A stretch of DNA of 64,000 bases from Winogradskyella helgolandensis. GTDB lineage: Bacteria > Bacteroidota > Bacteroidia > Flavobacteriales > Flavobacteriaceae. Location of the stretch: positions 930,001 through 994,000 of the forward strand of contig NZ_JABFHO010000001.1 in assembly GCF_013404085.1 (NCBI RefSeq), in the 5' to 3' direction. The first letter of the stretch is position 1. Each line of letters opens with the position of its first letter. A program made the translations under genes and the position numbers. The notes under the pieces were generated by a model. That model made no database searches. It had not been told where the DNA came from and was given only the letters and a program-made list of their open reading frames with translations. Shown here piece by piece: positions 28,712 through 36,591 of this stretch.

Positions 28712-29098
28712 TTATTCACTCAACCCTAAATAAAACCATTGGTCATTCTCTTTTACAAAAGCTGATTTTTCATGAATGACATCTACGTTTCCATTTTCAA
28801 AAAAATAAGCATTAAAGGTTACTGTACCTTCAGTGTCATTCTCAGAACCTTTGGTTGTTTCTAAAATTTCTAGTCGCATCCACTGAACAGATTTTGCCCA
28901 TTTTACAATCGCTTTTTTCTCTTTTGTTGGTCGTGTAGATTTGTGATGCGTTGCCATTAAATAATCTCCATTTGCGAGAACAAAAGCGCTGTAACGAGAA
29001 CGCATAAGTTGTTCGGCGGTGTTTGTTTTTCCGTTGTTGCGATGGAAAACTTCGCAGCACTCTTGGTAAGTTTTGTTGGTTCCGCAGTAGCAGTTCAT
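28712..29098 (-). CDS. YchJ-like SEC-C metal-binding protein
   Basis: A 128-residue protein with an N-terminal SEC-C-type zinc motif (MNCYCGTNKTYQECCEVFH) followed by the YchJ NTF2-like domain (AEQLMRSRYSAFVLANGDYL and KWAKSVQWMRLEILET). Function of the family is unknown; the motif binds zinc in SecA. It is the last gene in the minus-strand hem series, between two palindromic repeats at 28666 and 29121. Confidence 0.88.
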   Translation of the reverse strand: MNCYCGTNKTYQECCEVFHRNNGKTNTAEQLMRSRYSAFVLANGDYLMATHHKSTRPTKEKKAIVKWAKSVQWMRLEILETTKGSENDTEGTVTFNAYFFENGNVDVIHEKSAFVKENDQWFYLGLSE

Positions 29099-29120
29099 TG
29101 TTGCTGTTTTTTTAAAGAAA

Positions 29121-29153
29121 AGACCTGCAAGGTTTGGAAAACCTTCTAGGTCT
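29121..29153. repeat. 33-bp palindromic element between YchJ and hemF
   Basis: Reads AGACCTGCAAGGTTT, GGA, then AAACCTTCTAGGTCT. Each half holds ACCTnnnAGGT, itself palindromic, and the two halves are inverted. It lies 17 bases beyond the hemF stop and could form the 3' hairpin of the hemF mRNA. Confidence 0.85.
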
Positions 29154-29170
29154 GAGATAGTGTCAACTGT

Positions 29171-30634
29171 TTATACCCAATCCACAGGGTTTTGTAAAAT
29201 GTTTATTAGTTTTTCTTCTTCACTTCCAGTTTCTGGTTGATGGTCGTAAACCCATTGTACATGTGGTGGTAAACTCATTAAGATACTTTCTATGCGTCCA
29301 TTGGTTTTTAATCCAAATAAAGTGCCTTTGTCATGTACAAGATTAAATTCCACATAACGTCCTCTTCTAATTTCTTGCCAATCACGCTGAGGTTTCGTGT
29401 ATTCTAAATGTTTTCTTTTTTCAACAATCGGTACATAAGCTTCCAGGAAACTATCTCCAACTTCGGTGACAAAGTCGTACCAATTTTGCATGCTCATCTC
29501 GTCTGTAGCTTTGCAATAATCAAAGAATAAACCGCCTAAACCACGACCTTCATTTCGGTGAGCATTGTAAAAGTATTCATCGCAACGCGATTTGTATTTT
29601 GGGTAAAATTCTGGGTTATGTTTATCGCAAGCAGTTTTGCAAGTTTGATGAAAGTGTTTGGCGTCTTCTTCAAACAAATAGTAAGGTGTTAAATCTTGTC
29701 CGCCACCAAACCATTGGTCTACGATGTTTCCATCTTTATCATACATTTCAAAATAGCGCCAATTAGCATGTACGGTTGGCACCATTGGATTTATAGGATG
29801 CAAGACTAAACTTAAACCACAAGCAAAGAAATCAGCGTCTTCTACACCAAAGTATTTTTGCATGCTATCTGGTAGTTTACCATGAACACCAGATATGTTT
29901 ACACCTCCTTTTTCAAAAACAGCTCCATTTTCTATAACGCGTGTTCTTCCTCCACCTCCTTCTGGTCGGTCCCAATTATCTTCTTGAAATTTGGCTTTGC
30001 CATCTACTTCTTCAAGCTTTGAAGTTATAGTGTCTTGTAGTTGGTGTATGTATTTGAAGAATTTGTCTTTAACCTCTAAATCTCCTGTAAGGTTTTCAAA
30101 ACCTGACAGGTCTTTAAGAGAACTATTTTGATGCATAAAATTAAAATTATCTAAGTTTTCAAACAAAGAAAGCACATAGTCTTTTTTTGAGGTAATTAAA
30201 CTGTTGTTGTCTGAAGAAAAATCATGAAATGAAGAGAATTTATAGGTTCTAAAATCCTTTATTATTTTATGAGTTTCTGGATTCTTATGAACATACAGAA
30301 TTAGGTTTTTAAGGTACTCTTCATCTTTTATTAATTTCCGTTTAAATGGACGCTCAAATAATGAACCTGTCCTAGAATTCTGTTTATTAAAAGCTTTACT
30401 ATAAGCGTTAAACAAATTTGAAAAGGCTTGTGATGAATTTTCATTTTTTATTTCAACAATAAAATGAAAATGATTGTTAAGTAAGCAATAACTAAGAATA
30501 TCTACAGAATCTGAAAGATACTTCTTGAAGAGACTTAAGAAATAAGACATATTTTCTTCATTCTCAAAAATGTTAGTACTATTAACTCCTCGATTATAAA
30601 TGTGAAAATAATGTCCTTTTGTTAGTTTTTCCAT
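29171..30634 (-). CDS. hemF: In-frame fusion of a RAYT transposase and coproporphyrinogen III oxidase HemF
   Basis: One uninterrupted 487-residue frame. Residues 1 to about 166 form a REP-associated tyrosine (Y1, HUH) transposase: HIYNRG at 11-16, the metal-binding HFH at 55-57, LFERPFKRK at 92-100 and the nucleophile Tyr114 in LYVHKNP. Residues about 174-187 (KDLSGFENLTGD) are encoded by a 33-bp palindromic repeat. Residues 188-487 are a full-length oxygen-dependent coproporphyrinogen oxidase: NWDRPEGGGGRTRVI, HPINPMVPTVHANWRYF and WFGGGQDLTPYYLFEED; 300 residues equals the normal HemF length. HemF converts coproporphyrinogen III to protoporphyrinogen IX. At the usual HemF start the codon is GTT and no start codon lies between it and the palindrome. 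The nearest in-frame ATG is at 30136 (MHQNSS, residue 167), upstream of the repeat. HemF is therefore made as a fusion or with a 21-residue extension. Alternatively an assembly error could have joined them, but the frame is clean. Confidence 0.9.
   Translation of the reverse strand: MEKLTKGHYFHIYNRGVNSTNIFENEENMSYFLSLFKKYLSDSVDILSYCLLNNHFHFIVEIKNENSSQAFSNLFNAYSKAFNKQNSRTGSLFERPFKRKLIKDEEYLKNLILYVHKNPETHKIIKDFRTYKFSSFHDFSSDNNSLITSKKDYVLSLFENLDNFNFMHQNSSLKDLSGFENLTGDLEVKDKFFKYIHQLQDTITSKLEEVDGKAKFQEDNWDRPEGGGGRTRVIENGAVFEKGGVNISGVHGKLPDSMQKYFGVEDADFFACGLSLVLHPINPMVPTVHANWRYFEMYDKDGNIVDQWFGGGQDLTPYYLFEEDAKHFHQTCKTACDKHNPEFYPKYKSRCDEYFYNAHRNEGRGLGGLFFDYCKATDEMSMQNWYDFVTEVGDSFLEAYVPIVEKRKHLEYTKPQRDWQEIRRGRYVEFNLVHDKGTLFGLKTNGRIESILMSLPPHVQWVYDHQPETGSEEEKLINILQNPVDWV
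30081..30113. repeat. 33-bp palindromic element inside the RAYT-hemF reading frame
   Basis: Reads TCTCCTGTAAGGTTTT, C, then AAAACCTGACAGGTCT. It has the same length and architecture as the copies at 29121, 30671 and 62437. On the minus strand it is read in frame and encodes the linker DLSGFENLTGD. Confidence 0.85.
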
Positions 30635-30670
30635 AGGTGAAAATATCCTTTATTATTGTCTTTATTATAA

Positions 30671-30703
30671 ATACCTGTCAGGTTTTTGAAACCTTACAGG
30701 AAT
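30671..30703. repeat. 33-bp palindromic element upstream of the RAYT, overlapping the GNAT gene end
   Basis: Reads ATACCTGTCAGGTTT, TTG, then AAACCTTACAGGAAT. On the minus strand it encodes the last residues (SCKVSKT) and the TGA stop of the acetyltransferase at 30678-31235. Confidence 0.85.
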
Positions 30704-31235
30704 CAGAAACCAATTCATACAACTCCATATCCAAAGGCGCTTCTCCAATTGGTGTAAACTCATTAATTAAAGTTTTAACCCATTTAAAATTAGTTTTCAA
30801 AGCCACTTTTATGCTCGATAAATTGTCTTTATGTGCTATAATTTGAAGTGTCTCTAGACCTAAATTATTGAATGCATGTTGTGATAGCTTATCAATAGCT
30901 TTTGAAGTCAGTCCTTGCCCTTTAAAAGTATAACCAATACAATAGGCAAATTCACCTTGTTTAGTGTTCCAATCGAGTTCTTTGATGTAAATAAGTCCTG
31001 CGAGTGCTCTTGTTTCGGAATGTTTTAAAGTGAATAAAAATTCTTCGTCATTTTCAAATTGCTTCACTTTTTGTTCAACAAATAATTGTGATAATGTTGG
31101 GTTGAGGTTTTGCTCTAAGGTTTTTGGGAAATAACGTTTTAAGCGGTCTTCGTTTGCGATTATGAAATCACAAACTTTCCAAGCGTCTCCATCATGAATA
31201 GGATTGATTTCAAAAGCATCGAATTTGGCAACCAT
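30678..31235 (-). CDS. GNAT-family acetyltransferase (RimJ/RimL-like)
   Basis: A 185-residue acetyltransferase with the RimJ/RimL-type core: LAGLIYIKELDWNTKQGEFAYCIG, the acetyl-CoA loop GYTFKGQGLTSKAIDKL and NLGLETLQIIAHKDNLSSIKVAL. Such proteins acetylate N-termini or small amines; the substrate here is unknown. Its ATG overlaps the stop of the EI24 gene by one base. Its last seven residues and stop lie in a palindromic repeat, so the natural C-terminus was probably replaced when the element inserted. Confidence 0.87.
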   Translation of the reverse strand: MVAKFDAFEINPIHDGDAWKVCDFIIANEDRLKRYFPKTLEQNLNPTLSQLFVEQKVKQFENDEEFLFTLKHSETRALAGLIYIKELDWNTKQGEFAYCIGYTFKGQGLTSKAIDKLSQHAFNNLGLETLQIIAHKDNLSSIKVALKTNFKWVKTLINEFTPIGEAPLDMELYELVSDSCKVSKT

Positions 31236-32005
31236 TATACTGTGATGCTATTTTGATTCAAGAATCTTTCTTGCTCTAATAATTTTACCGTATTCACAGA
31301 AGAGGCTGTTACGCTTAAAGGTAAAACCAAAATAACACCAATAACCGGAATTAATAAAAACAACATAAAAACCATGCCATTTCCTATAGCAATGCCTTTA
31401 TATCGTCCAACAAAATTGATGCTCTCTCTGTATTTAAAATGACGTTCTAAGGTGTAATCCATATTACCAAAACCAGCATAGTAAGATTGCACTAAGAATA
31501 ATATTACAGACGACGCGATGTTTCCAATTAATGGGATAAAATTTAAAAGTAAAATAGGAATCGTAACCAATAGTTCTTTGGCTAAATTGCGGATATTAAT
31601 TCTTATCCCTCGCCACAGCTGGTCTTTAAAGGATGTGTTTCTATGATTGTGTTGTTCTACTCCGGTTAAATGTGTTTCAATTTTTTCTGAAACCGGACTC
31701 ATAAATGGCGCGGATAATGCCATGATGATGTGTTTGTATAAAATTAAGCCAATGGCAATTACAACAATACCTCCTATAAACGTTGAGATGGTAGTAAAGG
31801 TTTCTTTTCCCCATTCCCAAGGCCAAACGCTGGCTATAAATCGACCTATATTATCTGATAATCCGTATGCAGATAATCCTATGATTAATGCTGTTACAAC
31901 ACTGATTATAATAGGGATGGCGAAATATTTCCAAAGTTTTAATTTTGAAATTAAAGCGAAAGCTCCTGTGTATGCTTGTATTCCTTTTAATATGTTATTG
32001 ATCAT
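31235..32005 (-). CDS. EI24/CysZ-like membrane protein
   Basis: A 256-residue membrane protein of the EI24 (CysZ-like) family with about four to six hydrophobic segments, e.g. FAIPIIISVVTALIIGLSAYG and GIVVIAIGLILYKHIIMAL, and the LSAPFMSPVSEKIE segment typical of the family. CysZ in E. coli is a sulfate channel; this distant relative's substrate is unknown. I start at the ATG at 32005 (MINNILKGIQ); a GTG at 32029 would add eight residues. It lies in the hem operon between hemE and the acetyltransferase gene. Confidence 0.83.
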   Translation of the reverse strand: MINNILKGIQAYTGAFALISKLKLWKYFAIPIIISVVTALIIGLSAYGLSDNIGRFIASVWPWEWGKETFTTISTFIGGIVVIAIGLILYKHIIMALSAPFMSPVSEKIETHLTGVEQHNHRNTSFKDQLWRGIRINIRNLAKELLVTIPILLLNFIPLIGNIASSVILFLVQSYYAGFGNMDYTLERHFKYRESINFVGRYKGIAIGNGMVFMLFLLIPVIGVILVLPLSVTASSVNTVKLLEQERFLNQNSITV

Positions 32006-32078
32006 ATTATTGTTTTTAGTTGACGACACTTAAAAGACGTTAAAAGGTGTTCTAAGTTACAATAATTGAGCATTAAAG

Positions 32079-33107
32079 TTATTCTGCTTTATATTCTTTT
32101 ACAGCATCAATAAATGCTTTGGCATTTTCTAAAGGAATGTTTGGTAAAATACCATGTCCTAAATTAACGATGTATTTATCTTTTCCGAAGTCGTTAATCA
32201 TTTGGGTCACCATTTTCTTGATTTCGGCAGGTGGCGAGAATAATCGTGTAGGATCAAAATTACCTTGTAAAGTGATATTCCCTCCGGTGAGGTAACGTGC
32301 ATTTTTAGCAGAACACGTCCAGTCGATACCTAAAGCAGAAGCTCCAGATTTAGCCATTGTATCTAAGGCAAACCAGCAGCCTTTTCCAAAGGCGATAACT
32401 GGTGCATCGTCTTTTAAAGCATCAATGATTTGTTGGATATATTGCCATGAAAATTCTTGATAATCTACAGGAGATAACATGCCTCCCCAAGAATCGAATA
32501 CTTGTACTGCATTACAACCTGCTTTTACTTTTTCTTTGAGATAAGCAATAGTGGTATCTGTAATTTTCTGTAATAATTGATGTGCAGCAATCGGATTGGT
32601 GAAACAAAATTCTTTGGCTTTATCAAAGTTTTTAGACCCTTGACCTTGCACACAATAACATAAAATGGTCCATGGTGAACCAGCAAAACCAATTAACGGA
32701 ATTTCGTCATTAAGTTTTTCCTTTGTTGCTTTTATAGCTTCGTAAACATAATTTAAAGCCTCTTTTACATCTGGAACAATGACGTTATCGACATCTTTTT
32801 GAGAACGAATAGGATTTGGTAAATAAGGACCGAAATTAGGTTTCATCTCTACCTCAATATTCATGGCTTGAGGAATCACTAAAATATCTGAAAACAAAAT
32901 AGCAGCATCCATGCCATAACGACGAATCGGTTGAACTGTAATTTCACTTGCTAATTCTGGCGTTTGACAACGTGTAAAGAAATCATATTTCGCTTTGATT
33001 TCCATAAACTCAGGTAAGTATCTACCTGCTTGACGCATCATCCAAACTGGTGGACGTTCTACTATTTCACCTTTTAATGCTCTTAGGAATAAATCGTTTT
33101 TTATCAT
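32079..33107 (-). CDS. hemE: Uroporphyrinogen decarboxylase HemE
   Basis: A 342-residue enzyme that removes four carboxyl groups from uroporphyrinogen III to give coproporphyrinogen III, the substrate of HemF. The signature [16 protein letters not shown] near residues 19-34 holds the substrate-binding arginines, and [14 protein letters not shown] contains the essential aspartate; the second signature is [12 protein letters not shown]. Its ATG is separated from hemCD by an inserted four-helix-bundle gene, and the bases directly before the ATG (AAAAGCCAATT) belong to a 7-bp-period repeat tract, so its ribosome-binding region was replaced by repeat DNA. Confidence 0.97.
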   Translation of the reverse strand: MIKNDLFLRALKGEIVERPPVWMMRQAGRYLPEFMEIKAKYDFFTRCQTPELASEITVQPIRRYGMDAAILFSDILVIPQAMNIEVEMKPNFGPYLPNPIRSQKDVDNVIVPDVKEALNYVYEAIKATKEKLNDEIPLIGFAGSPWTILCYCVQGQGSKNFDKAKEFCFTNPIAAHQLLQKITDTTIAYLKEKVKAGCNAVQVFDSWGGMLSPVDYQEFSWQYIQQIIDALKDDAPVIAFGKGCWFALDTMAKSGASALGIDWTCSAKNARYLTGGNITLQGNFDPTRLFSPPAEIKKMVTQMINDFGKDKYIVNLGHGILPNIPLENAKAFIDAVKEYKAE

Positions 33108-33109
33108 AA

Positions 33110-33150
33110 TTGGCTTTTAGCTTTTAGCTGTTGGCTGTTGGCCACTTACT
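33110..33150. repeat. 7-bp-period tract, left boundary of the inserted four-helix gene
   Basis: Reads as heptamers GCTTTTA, GCTTTTA, GCTGTTG, GCTGTTG, GCC after TTG, then ACTTACT. It begins 2 bases before the hemE ATG (on the minus strand) and ends at the four-helix-bundle stop codon. It is an imperfect inverted copy of the tract at 33527-33569. Confidence 0.7.
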
Positions 33151-33507
33151 CTAGCTATTTTTGATTGTATTTATTAATCCATTTATCATTCTACCTTCAG
33201 TTTCAATTAGCTCAAAAATGTCTGCTAAATCTTCAGGATTGATAAATTTTAATTCTTGTATAATAATTAATTGGGTATGAACTTCAAAGAGTGAACCCAT
33301 AGCAATCTCTAGAAAGCGTTTGAATTCTACTTCACTATTTCTTGCGCAACCTTCAGCAATATTTGAAGGAATTGAAACTGCAGCTCTAGTAATCTGAGAT
33401 TTTAAACCAAATTTTTCAGATGAAGGTAGTTGCTCTACTAAAACATAAATTTGTTTTACCAGTTCAATCCCTTGCTCCCAAATCTTTAGGTTTTTATAAT
33501 TCCTCAT
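33151..33507 (-). CDS. Four-helix-bundle protein (S23/23S rRNA intervening-sequence type)
   Basis: A 118-residue protein of the S23/IVP family (MRNYKNLKIWEQGIELVKQI, SQITRAAVSIPSNIAEGCAR, EFKRFLEIAMGSLFE). Homologues are found inside intervening sequences of 23S rRNA genes and, in Bacteroidota, as free-standing genes; the crystal fold is a pentameric four-helix bundle of unknown role. Here it lies between hemCD and hemE, genes that are normally adjacent, and is enclosed by inverted 7-bp-period tracts on both sides. This suggests it moved in as a cassette. No catalytic residues are evident. Confidence 0.88.
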   Translation of the reverse strand: MRNYKNLKIWEQGIELVKQIYVLVEQLPSSEKFGLKSQITRAAVSIPSNIAEGCARNSEVEFKRFLEIAMGSLFEVHTQLIIIQELKFINPEDLADIFELIETEGRMINGLINTIKNS

Positions 33508-33526
33508 TTTTTTAGCTTTTCATAAC

Positions 33527-33569
33527 AGTGAGACTAAAGGCTAAAAGCCAAAAGCTAAAAGCTATAAGT
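33527..33569. repeat. 7-bp-period tract, right boundary of the inserted four-helix gene
   Basis: Reads AGTGAGACTAAA then heptamers GGCTAAA, AGCCAAA, AGCTAAA, AGCTATA, AGTAA. Its reverse complement closely matches the tract at 33110-33150. It overlaps the hemCD stop codon (TAG at 33564-33562 on the minus strand). Confidence 0.7.
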
Positions 33570-35142
33570 AAAATTCATTAACCAACTCCACAACACTCTC
33601 TACCAAAGGAACCTTAGCCACACGGACTTCTTTAAAGTGTTTTTTAGCTTCAGTAGCCGTGGTTTCTCCAATACAAAACGCAATGCCATTGGCTTCATTG
33701 TGCTTTAAGAAACTTTGAACGGTAGATGGACTGTAAAACATAACTCCATCTAACTCACCTTCTACTTTTTTAGCGTCAAGTTTTGTTTCGTAGGCTTCAA
33801 CTTCGTTGACTTTAATGTTGTTTTTAGATAAAATATCCGGAATCGTGTCTAATCTCAAATTACTACAGAAATAAGTGACTTCGGTACCATCCATAAATTC
33901 AACTATGTGATTGGCTAAATCTTTAGCGTATTGCTCATAGTGTTTTACTTTTCCGATACGTTTTTCAACCATGCGCTTTGTCTTTCGACCTACACAATAA
34001 ATATTTTTGAATTGTAATTCCACCGCCGAAAAATTAGTGAGTAATGATTCAACAGTATTCTGACTCGTAATAATAACGTTCTCAATTTCGTTACGAATGA
34101 TAGTTTTACTCAGTCGATTTGGATTAATCTTAATATCATCGTTACTTTCAGCGACAACATCATCATGAAACAACGCTTTCTGATCGTTAGTTAATTGTTT
34201 GGTAGAATATATATTAGTGATTTTATCACCTTGCGTTAATTCGTCAATTAAAACTTTACCACCTTTTCCAATGATATAATCGGCACAGAATTCGGCAATG
34301 TTATGGTGGCTTCCTAAAGCAGCAACTTTAGTAACTTCAATCTTTTTACTACCATCCTTACTTAAAAGAATACCTTTAAAATTAACTTCTTCCTCTTTGT
34401 TTATATAACAAATAGCTCCAATTGGAGCGGTACAACCACCTTCTAGGCGATTTAGAAATTCGCGCTCAATTGATGTGCAAATTTGAGTGACTTCGTCATT
34501 AATTTCAGTTAGTATTGCTCTGGTTTCTTCATCAGATTCTAAAGCCGTAATCATAATGGCTCCTTGTGCAGGTGCAGGAATCATCCAACTTAAATTAATC
34601 GAGTTTTCTGGTGTTAAATCTAAGCGACCTAAACCTGCTCCTGCAAAAATAGCAGCATCCCAATCGTCGTTGGTTTCTAGTTTTTCTAATCTAGAATTCA
34701 CGTTGCCTCGCAAACCAACAATGGTATGTGTTGGATAACGATTTAACCATTGTGCGCGACGTCTTAAACTTCCTGTTGCAATAACGGCATCTCTAGAAGA
34801 TAAAAACTCTTCGTTTGTTTTAAAAACTAAGGTATCATTTATGTTTCCACGTTTTAAAACAGCCGCTTGTATAATACCTTTTGGTAAAACAGTTGGTACA
34901 TCTTTTAAGGAATGAACCGCAATATCAATAATGCCTTTAAGCATGGCGATATCTAGAGTTTTAGTAAAAATTCCGGTAATACCAAGTTCGTATAAGGGTT
35001 TATCGAGAACTAAATCTCCTGTTGACTTTATGGGAACAAGTACGGTTTTGTGACCTAAATGTTCAAGTTGAGATTGAACAGTTTTTGCTTGCCACATAGC
35101 GAGCTGGCTGTCGCGTGTGCCAATGCGAATTATTTTAGACAT
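33562..35142 (-). CDS. hemC: Fused hydroxymethylbilane synthase / uroporphyrinogen III synthase
   Basis: A 526-residue bifunctional protein. Residues 1 to about 305 are HemC: IRIGTRDSQLAMWQAKTV, LRRRAQWLNRYP and the cofactor-attaching cysteine in LEGGCTAPIGA. Residues about 315-526 are HemD: IIRNEIENVIITSQNTVESL, YFCSNLRLDTIP and GVMFYSPSTVQSFL. It polymerises porphobilinogen to hydroxymethylbilane and closes it with ring D inversion to uroporphyrinogen III, so the unstable intermediate is passed on within one protein. The fusion is common in flavobacteria. Its ATG overlaps the hemA end by 8 bases. Confidence 0.95.
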   Translation of the reverse strand: MSKIIRIGTRDSQLAMWQAKTVQSQLEHLGHKTVLVPIKSTGDLVLDKPLYELGITGIFTKTLDIAMLKGIIDIAVHSLKDVPTVLPKGIIQAAVLKRGNINDTLVFKTNEEFLSSRDAVIATGSLRRRAQWLNRYPTHTIVGLRGNVNSRLEKLETNDDWDAAIFAGAGLGRLDLTPENSINLSWMIPAPAQGAIMITALESDEETRAILTEINDEVTQICTSIEREFLNRLEGGCTAPIGAICYINKEEEVNFKGILLSKDGSKKIEVTKVAALGSHHNIAEFCADYIIGKGGKVLIDELTQGDKITNIYSTKQLTNDQKALFHDDVVAESNDDIKINPNRLSKTIIRNEIENVIITSQNTVESLLTNFSAVELQFKNIYCVGRKTKRMVEKRIGKVKHYEQYAKDLANHIVEFMDGTEVTYFCSNLRLDTIPDILSKNNIKVNEVEAYETKLDAKKVEGELDGVMFYSPSTVQSFLKHNEANGIAFCIGETTATEAKKHFKEVRVAKVPLVESVVELVNEFYL

Positions 35143-36382
35143 TATTGGTAGTTTCTAACTGAAATATTTTTTTGATAAGCTCAATGCTTTCGTCGGAAGA
35201 ATTACTGTCTTCTCTTAAGTGATGTGCAAACTGGTTTGTGATTTTCTGAATCAAATTATTTGTAATCAATTCGGCCTGATCTTCATTAAAATCAGCCATT
35301 TTTTTACGTTGCGTATTGAATTCAGAATTTTTAAAATCAGTCAATTTATGTTTTATAGCCTGAATGGTTGGAACGAATTTCAAAGTATCTAACCAAGCAT
35401 TAAATTCGGTTGTAATGTCTTCTATTATAGATTCGGCATCAGGAATAAATGCTTTTCGTTTTTCTAAAGTATCATCTGTGATTTTAGCTAAATCATCTAA
35501 ATGAACTAAAGTGATATTAGAAAGGTCTCTAATATCTTCGTTAACATTCTTTGGAATTGATAAATCTAAAACCAATAAAGGTTTTTCAGTTGAAATTAAA
35601 GACTTATATACCGTTGGGTTTTGTGCTCCTGTAGCCACAATAACGATATCTGAAGCATTAAGTTCTTGGGTTAAATTGTCGTAATCTTTTACAACTAGAT
35701 TGAATTTACCAGCAACTTCTTCAGCTTTCGTTTTTGTTCTGTTTATTAAGGTAATATGAGAATTTTTAGTGTGTTTTACTAAATTTTCACAAGTATTTCT
35801 TCCTATTTTTCCTGTTCCGAAGAGTAGAATATTCTTTTCAGAAATGGTTTCTACGTTATTCATGATGTACTGAACAGAGGCAAAAGAAACCGATGTTGCG
35901 CCAGAAGATAATTCCGTTTCGTTTTTAATGCGCTTACTCGCTTGAATTACAGAATTCACTAAGCGCTCCGTAAATGAATTTAATAAACCGACTTTACGAG
36001 AGGCTTTCGCACCAAATTTAAGCTGACTTATAATTTCAAAATCGCCAAGAATCTGACTGTCTAAACCAGAGCCTACACGAAACATGTGGTTAATGGCGTC
36101 TTTGTTTTTATGTACGTAGGCCACCTCTCGAAATTCTTCAACTGTTCCTTTGGTGTTATCACATAAGAGCTGAATCAACTGAAAAGGGTGTTCTGCAAAA
36201 CCGTAAAGTTCAGTTCTGTTACATGTAGAAATCGCCAATAGGCTTTCTACGCCATTTTGTTTTGCTTGAGACAAAACGTTTTGTTTTGCATCATCACTTA
36301 AACTAAAATGACCACGTACGCGCGCGTCAGCTTTTTTATAGCTGAGACCTATAGCGTAAAAATATTTGCTTCTGTTTGGCAT
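35135..36382 (-). CDS. hemA: Glutamyl-tRNA reductase HemA
   Basis: A 415-residue enzyme that reduces glutamyl-tRNA to glutamate-1-semialdehyde, the entry step of C5-pathway heme synthesis. The catalytic cysteine is in LLAISTCNRTELYGF, the substrate loop is VGSGLDSQILGDFEI, and the NADPH site is NILLFGTGKIGRNTCENL. I start it at the ATG at 36382 (MPNRSKYFYAIGLSYKKADA); an upstream in-frame start at 36427 would fall inside a consensus -7 promoter box. It heads the operon hemA-hemCD-(four-helix gene)-hemE and onward, and is divergent from an AraC-type regulator. Confidence 0.96.
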   Translation of the reverse strand: MPNRSKYFYAIGLSYKKADARVRGHFSLSDDAKQNVLSQAKQNGVESLLAISTCNRTELYGFAEHPFQLIQLLCDNTKGTVEEFREVAYVHKNKDAINHMFRVGSGLDSQILGDFEIISQLKFGAKASRKVGLLNSFTERLVNSVIQASKRIKNETELSSGATSVSFASVQYIMNNVETISEKNILLFGTGKIGRNTCENLVKHTKNSHITLINRTKTKAEEVAGKFNLVVKDYDNLTQELNASDIVIVATGAQNPTVYKSLISTEKPLLVLDLSIPKNVNEDIRDLSNITLVHLDDLAKITDDTLEKRKAFIPDAESIIEDITTEFNAWLDTLKFVPTIQAIKHKLTDFKNSEFNTQRKKMADFNEDQAELITNNLIQKITNQFAHHLREDSNSSDESIELIKKIFQLETTNNV

Positions 36383-36424
36383 GTGTTGCTTTACTCGTTT
36401 ACCTGACTTAGGAAAGTAACAGCG

Positions 36425-36432
36425 CAAATGTA
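36425..36432 (-). promoter_or_regulatory. -7 box of the hemA operon
   Basis: Minus-strand TACATTTG is a perfect TAnnTTTG match 43 bases before the hemA ATG at 36382. No clear -33 TTG is seen. Its position argues against translation starting at 36427. Confidence 0.6.
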
Positions 36433-36526
36433 ATTTTGATATTCATAAAAAAATAACGCTAGAAGAACTTTAAGTATCGATTGTGGTTTTTTCTAGAGCT
36501 TTTTCGATAAAAGGTGATAAATATCA

Positions 36527-36534
36527 TACTTTTG
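36527..36534 (+). promoter_or_regulatory. -7 box of the AraC-type regulator gene
   Basis: TACTTTTG matches TAnnTTTG, with TTTTCG about 20 bases upstream as a weak -33 box. The ATG is 57 bases further on. Confidence 0.55.
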
Positions 36535-36564
36535 TAGTGAAATCAAGGCTTTTCATAGTCTTAG

Positions 36565-36581
36565 TTTAGAACCAATCTAAA
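36565..36581. promoter_or_regulatory. Perfect inverted repeat in the AraC gene leader
   Basis: TTTAGA-ACCAA-TCTAAA has 6-bp perfect arms and lies between the proposed transcription start and the ATG at 36592. The arms resemble DtxR-type half sites, but this assignment is weak; autoregulation by the AraC protein is an alternative. Confidence 0.35.
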
Positions 36582-36591
36582 TAGTATCAAA

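Larger units (their letters stand above)
30081..30703 (-). mobile_element. RAYT unit bracketed by its palindromic elements
   Basis: The transposase part (30634 down to about 30137) is bounded by 33-bp palindromes at 30671-30703 (37 bases before its ATG) and 30081-30113 (just after its last native-looking residues). This matches the layout of REP/RAYT units in other bacteria, where the transposase acts on flanking palindromes. The unit sits inside the hem operon between the acetyltransferase gene and hemF, with no target-site duplication that I can recognise. Confidence 0.75.

Noticed and set aside
33110..33569. CRISPR-like short repeats around the four-helix gene
   Set aside because: The units are 7 bp, degenerate and contiguous, without unique spacers or cas genes.
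36383..36427. Upstream in-frame start for hemA at 36427
   Set aside because: It overlaps a perfect -7 promoter box on the same strand; the ATG at 36382 gives the normal HemA N-terminus.
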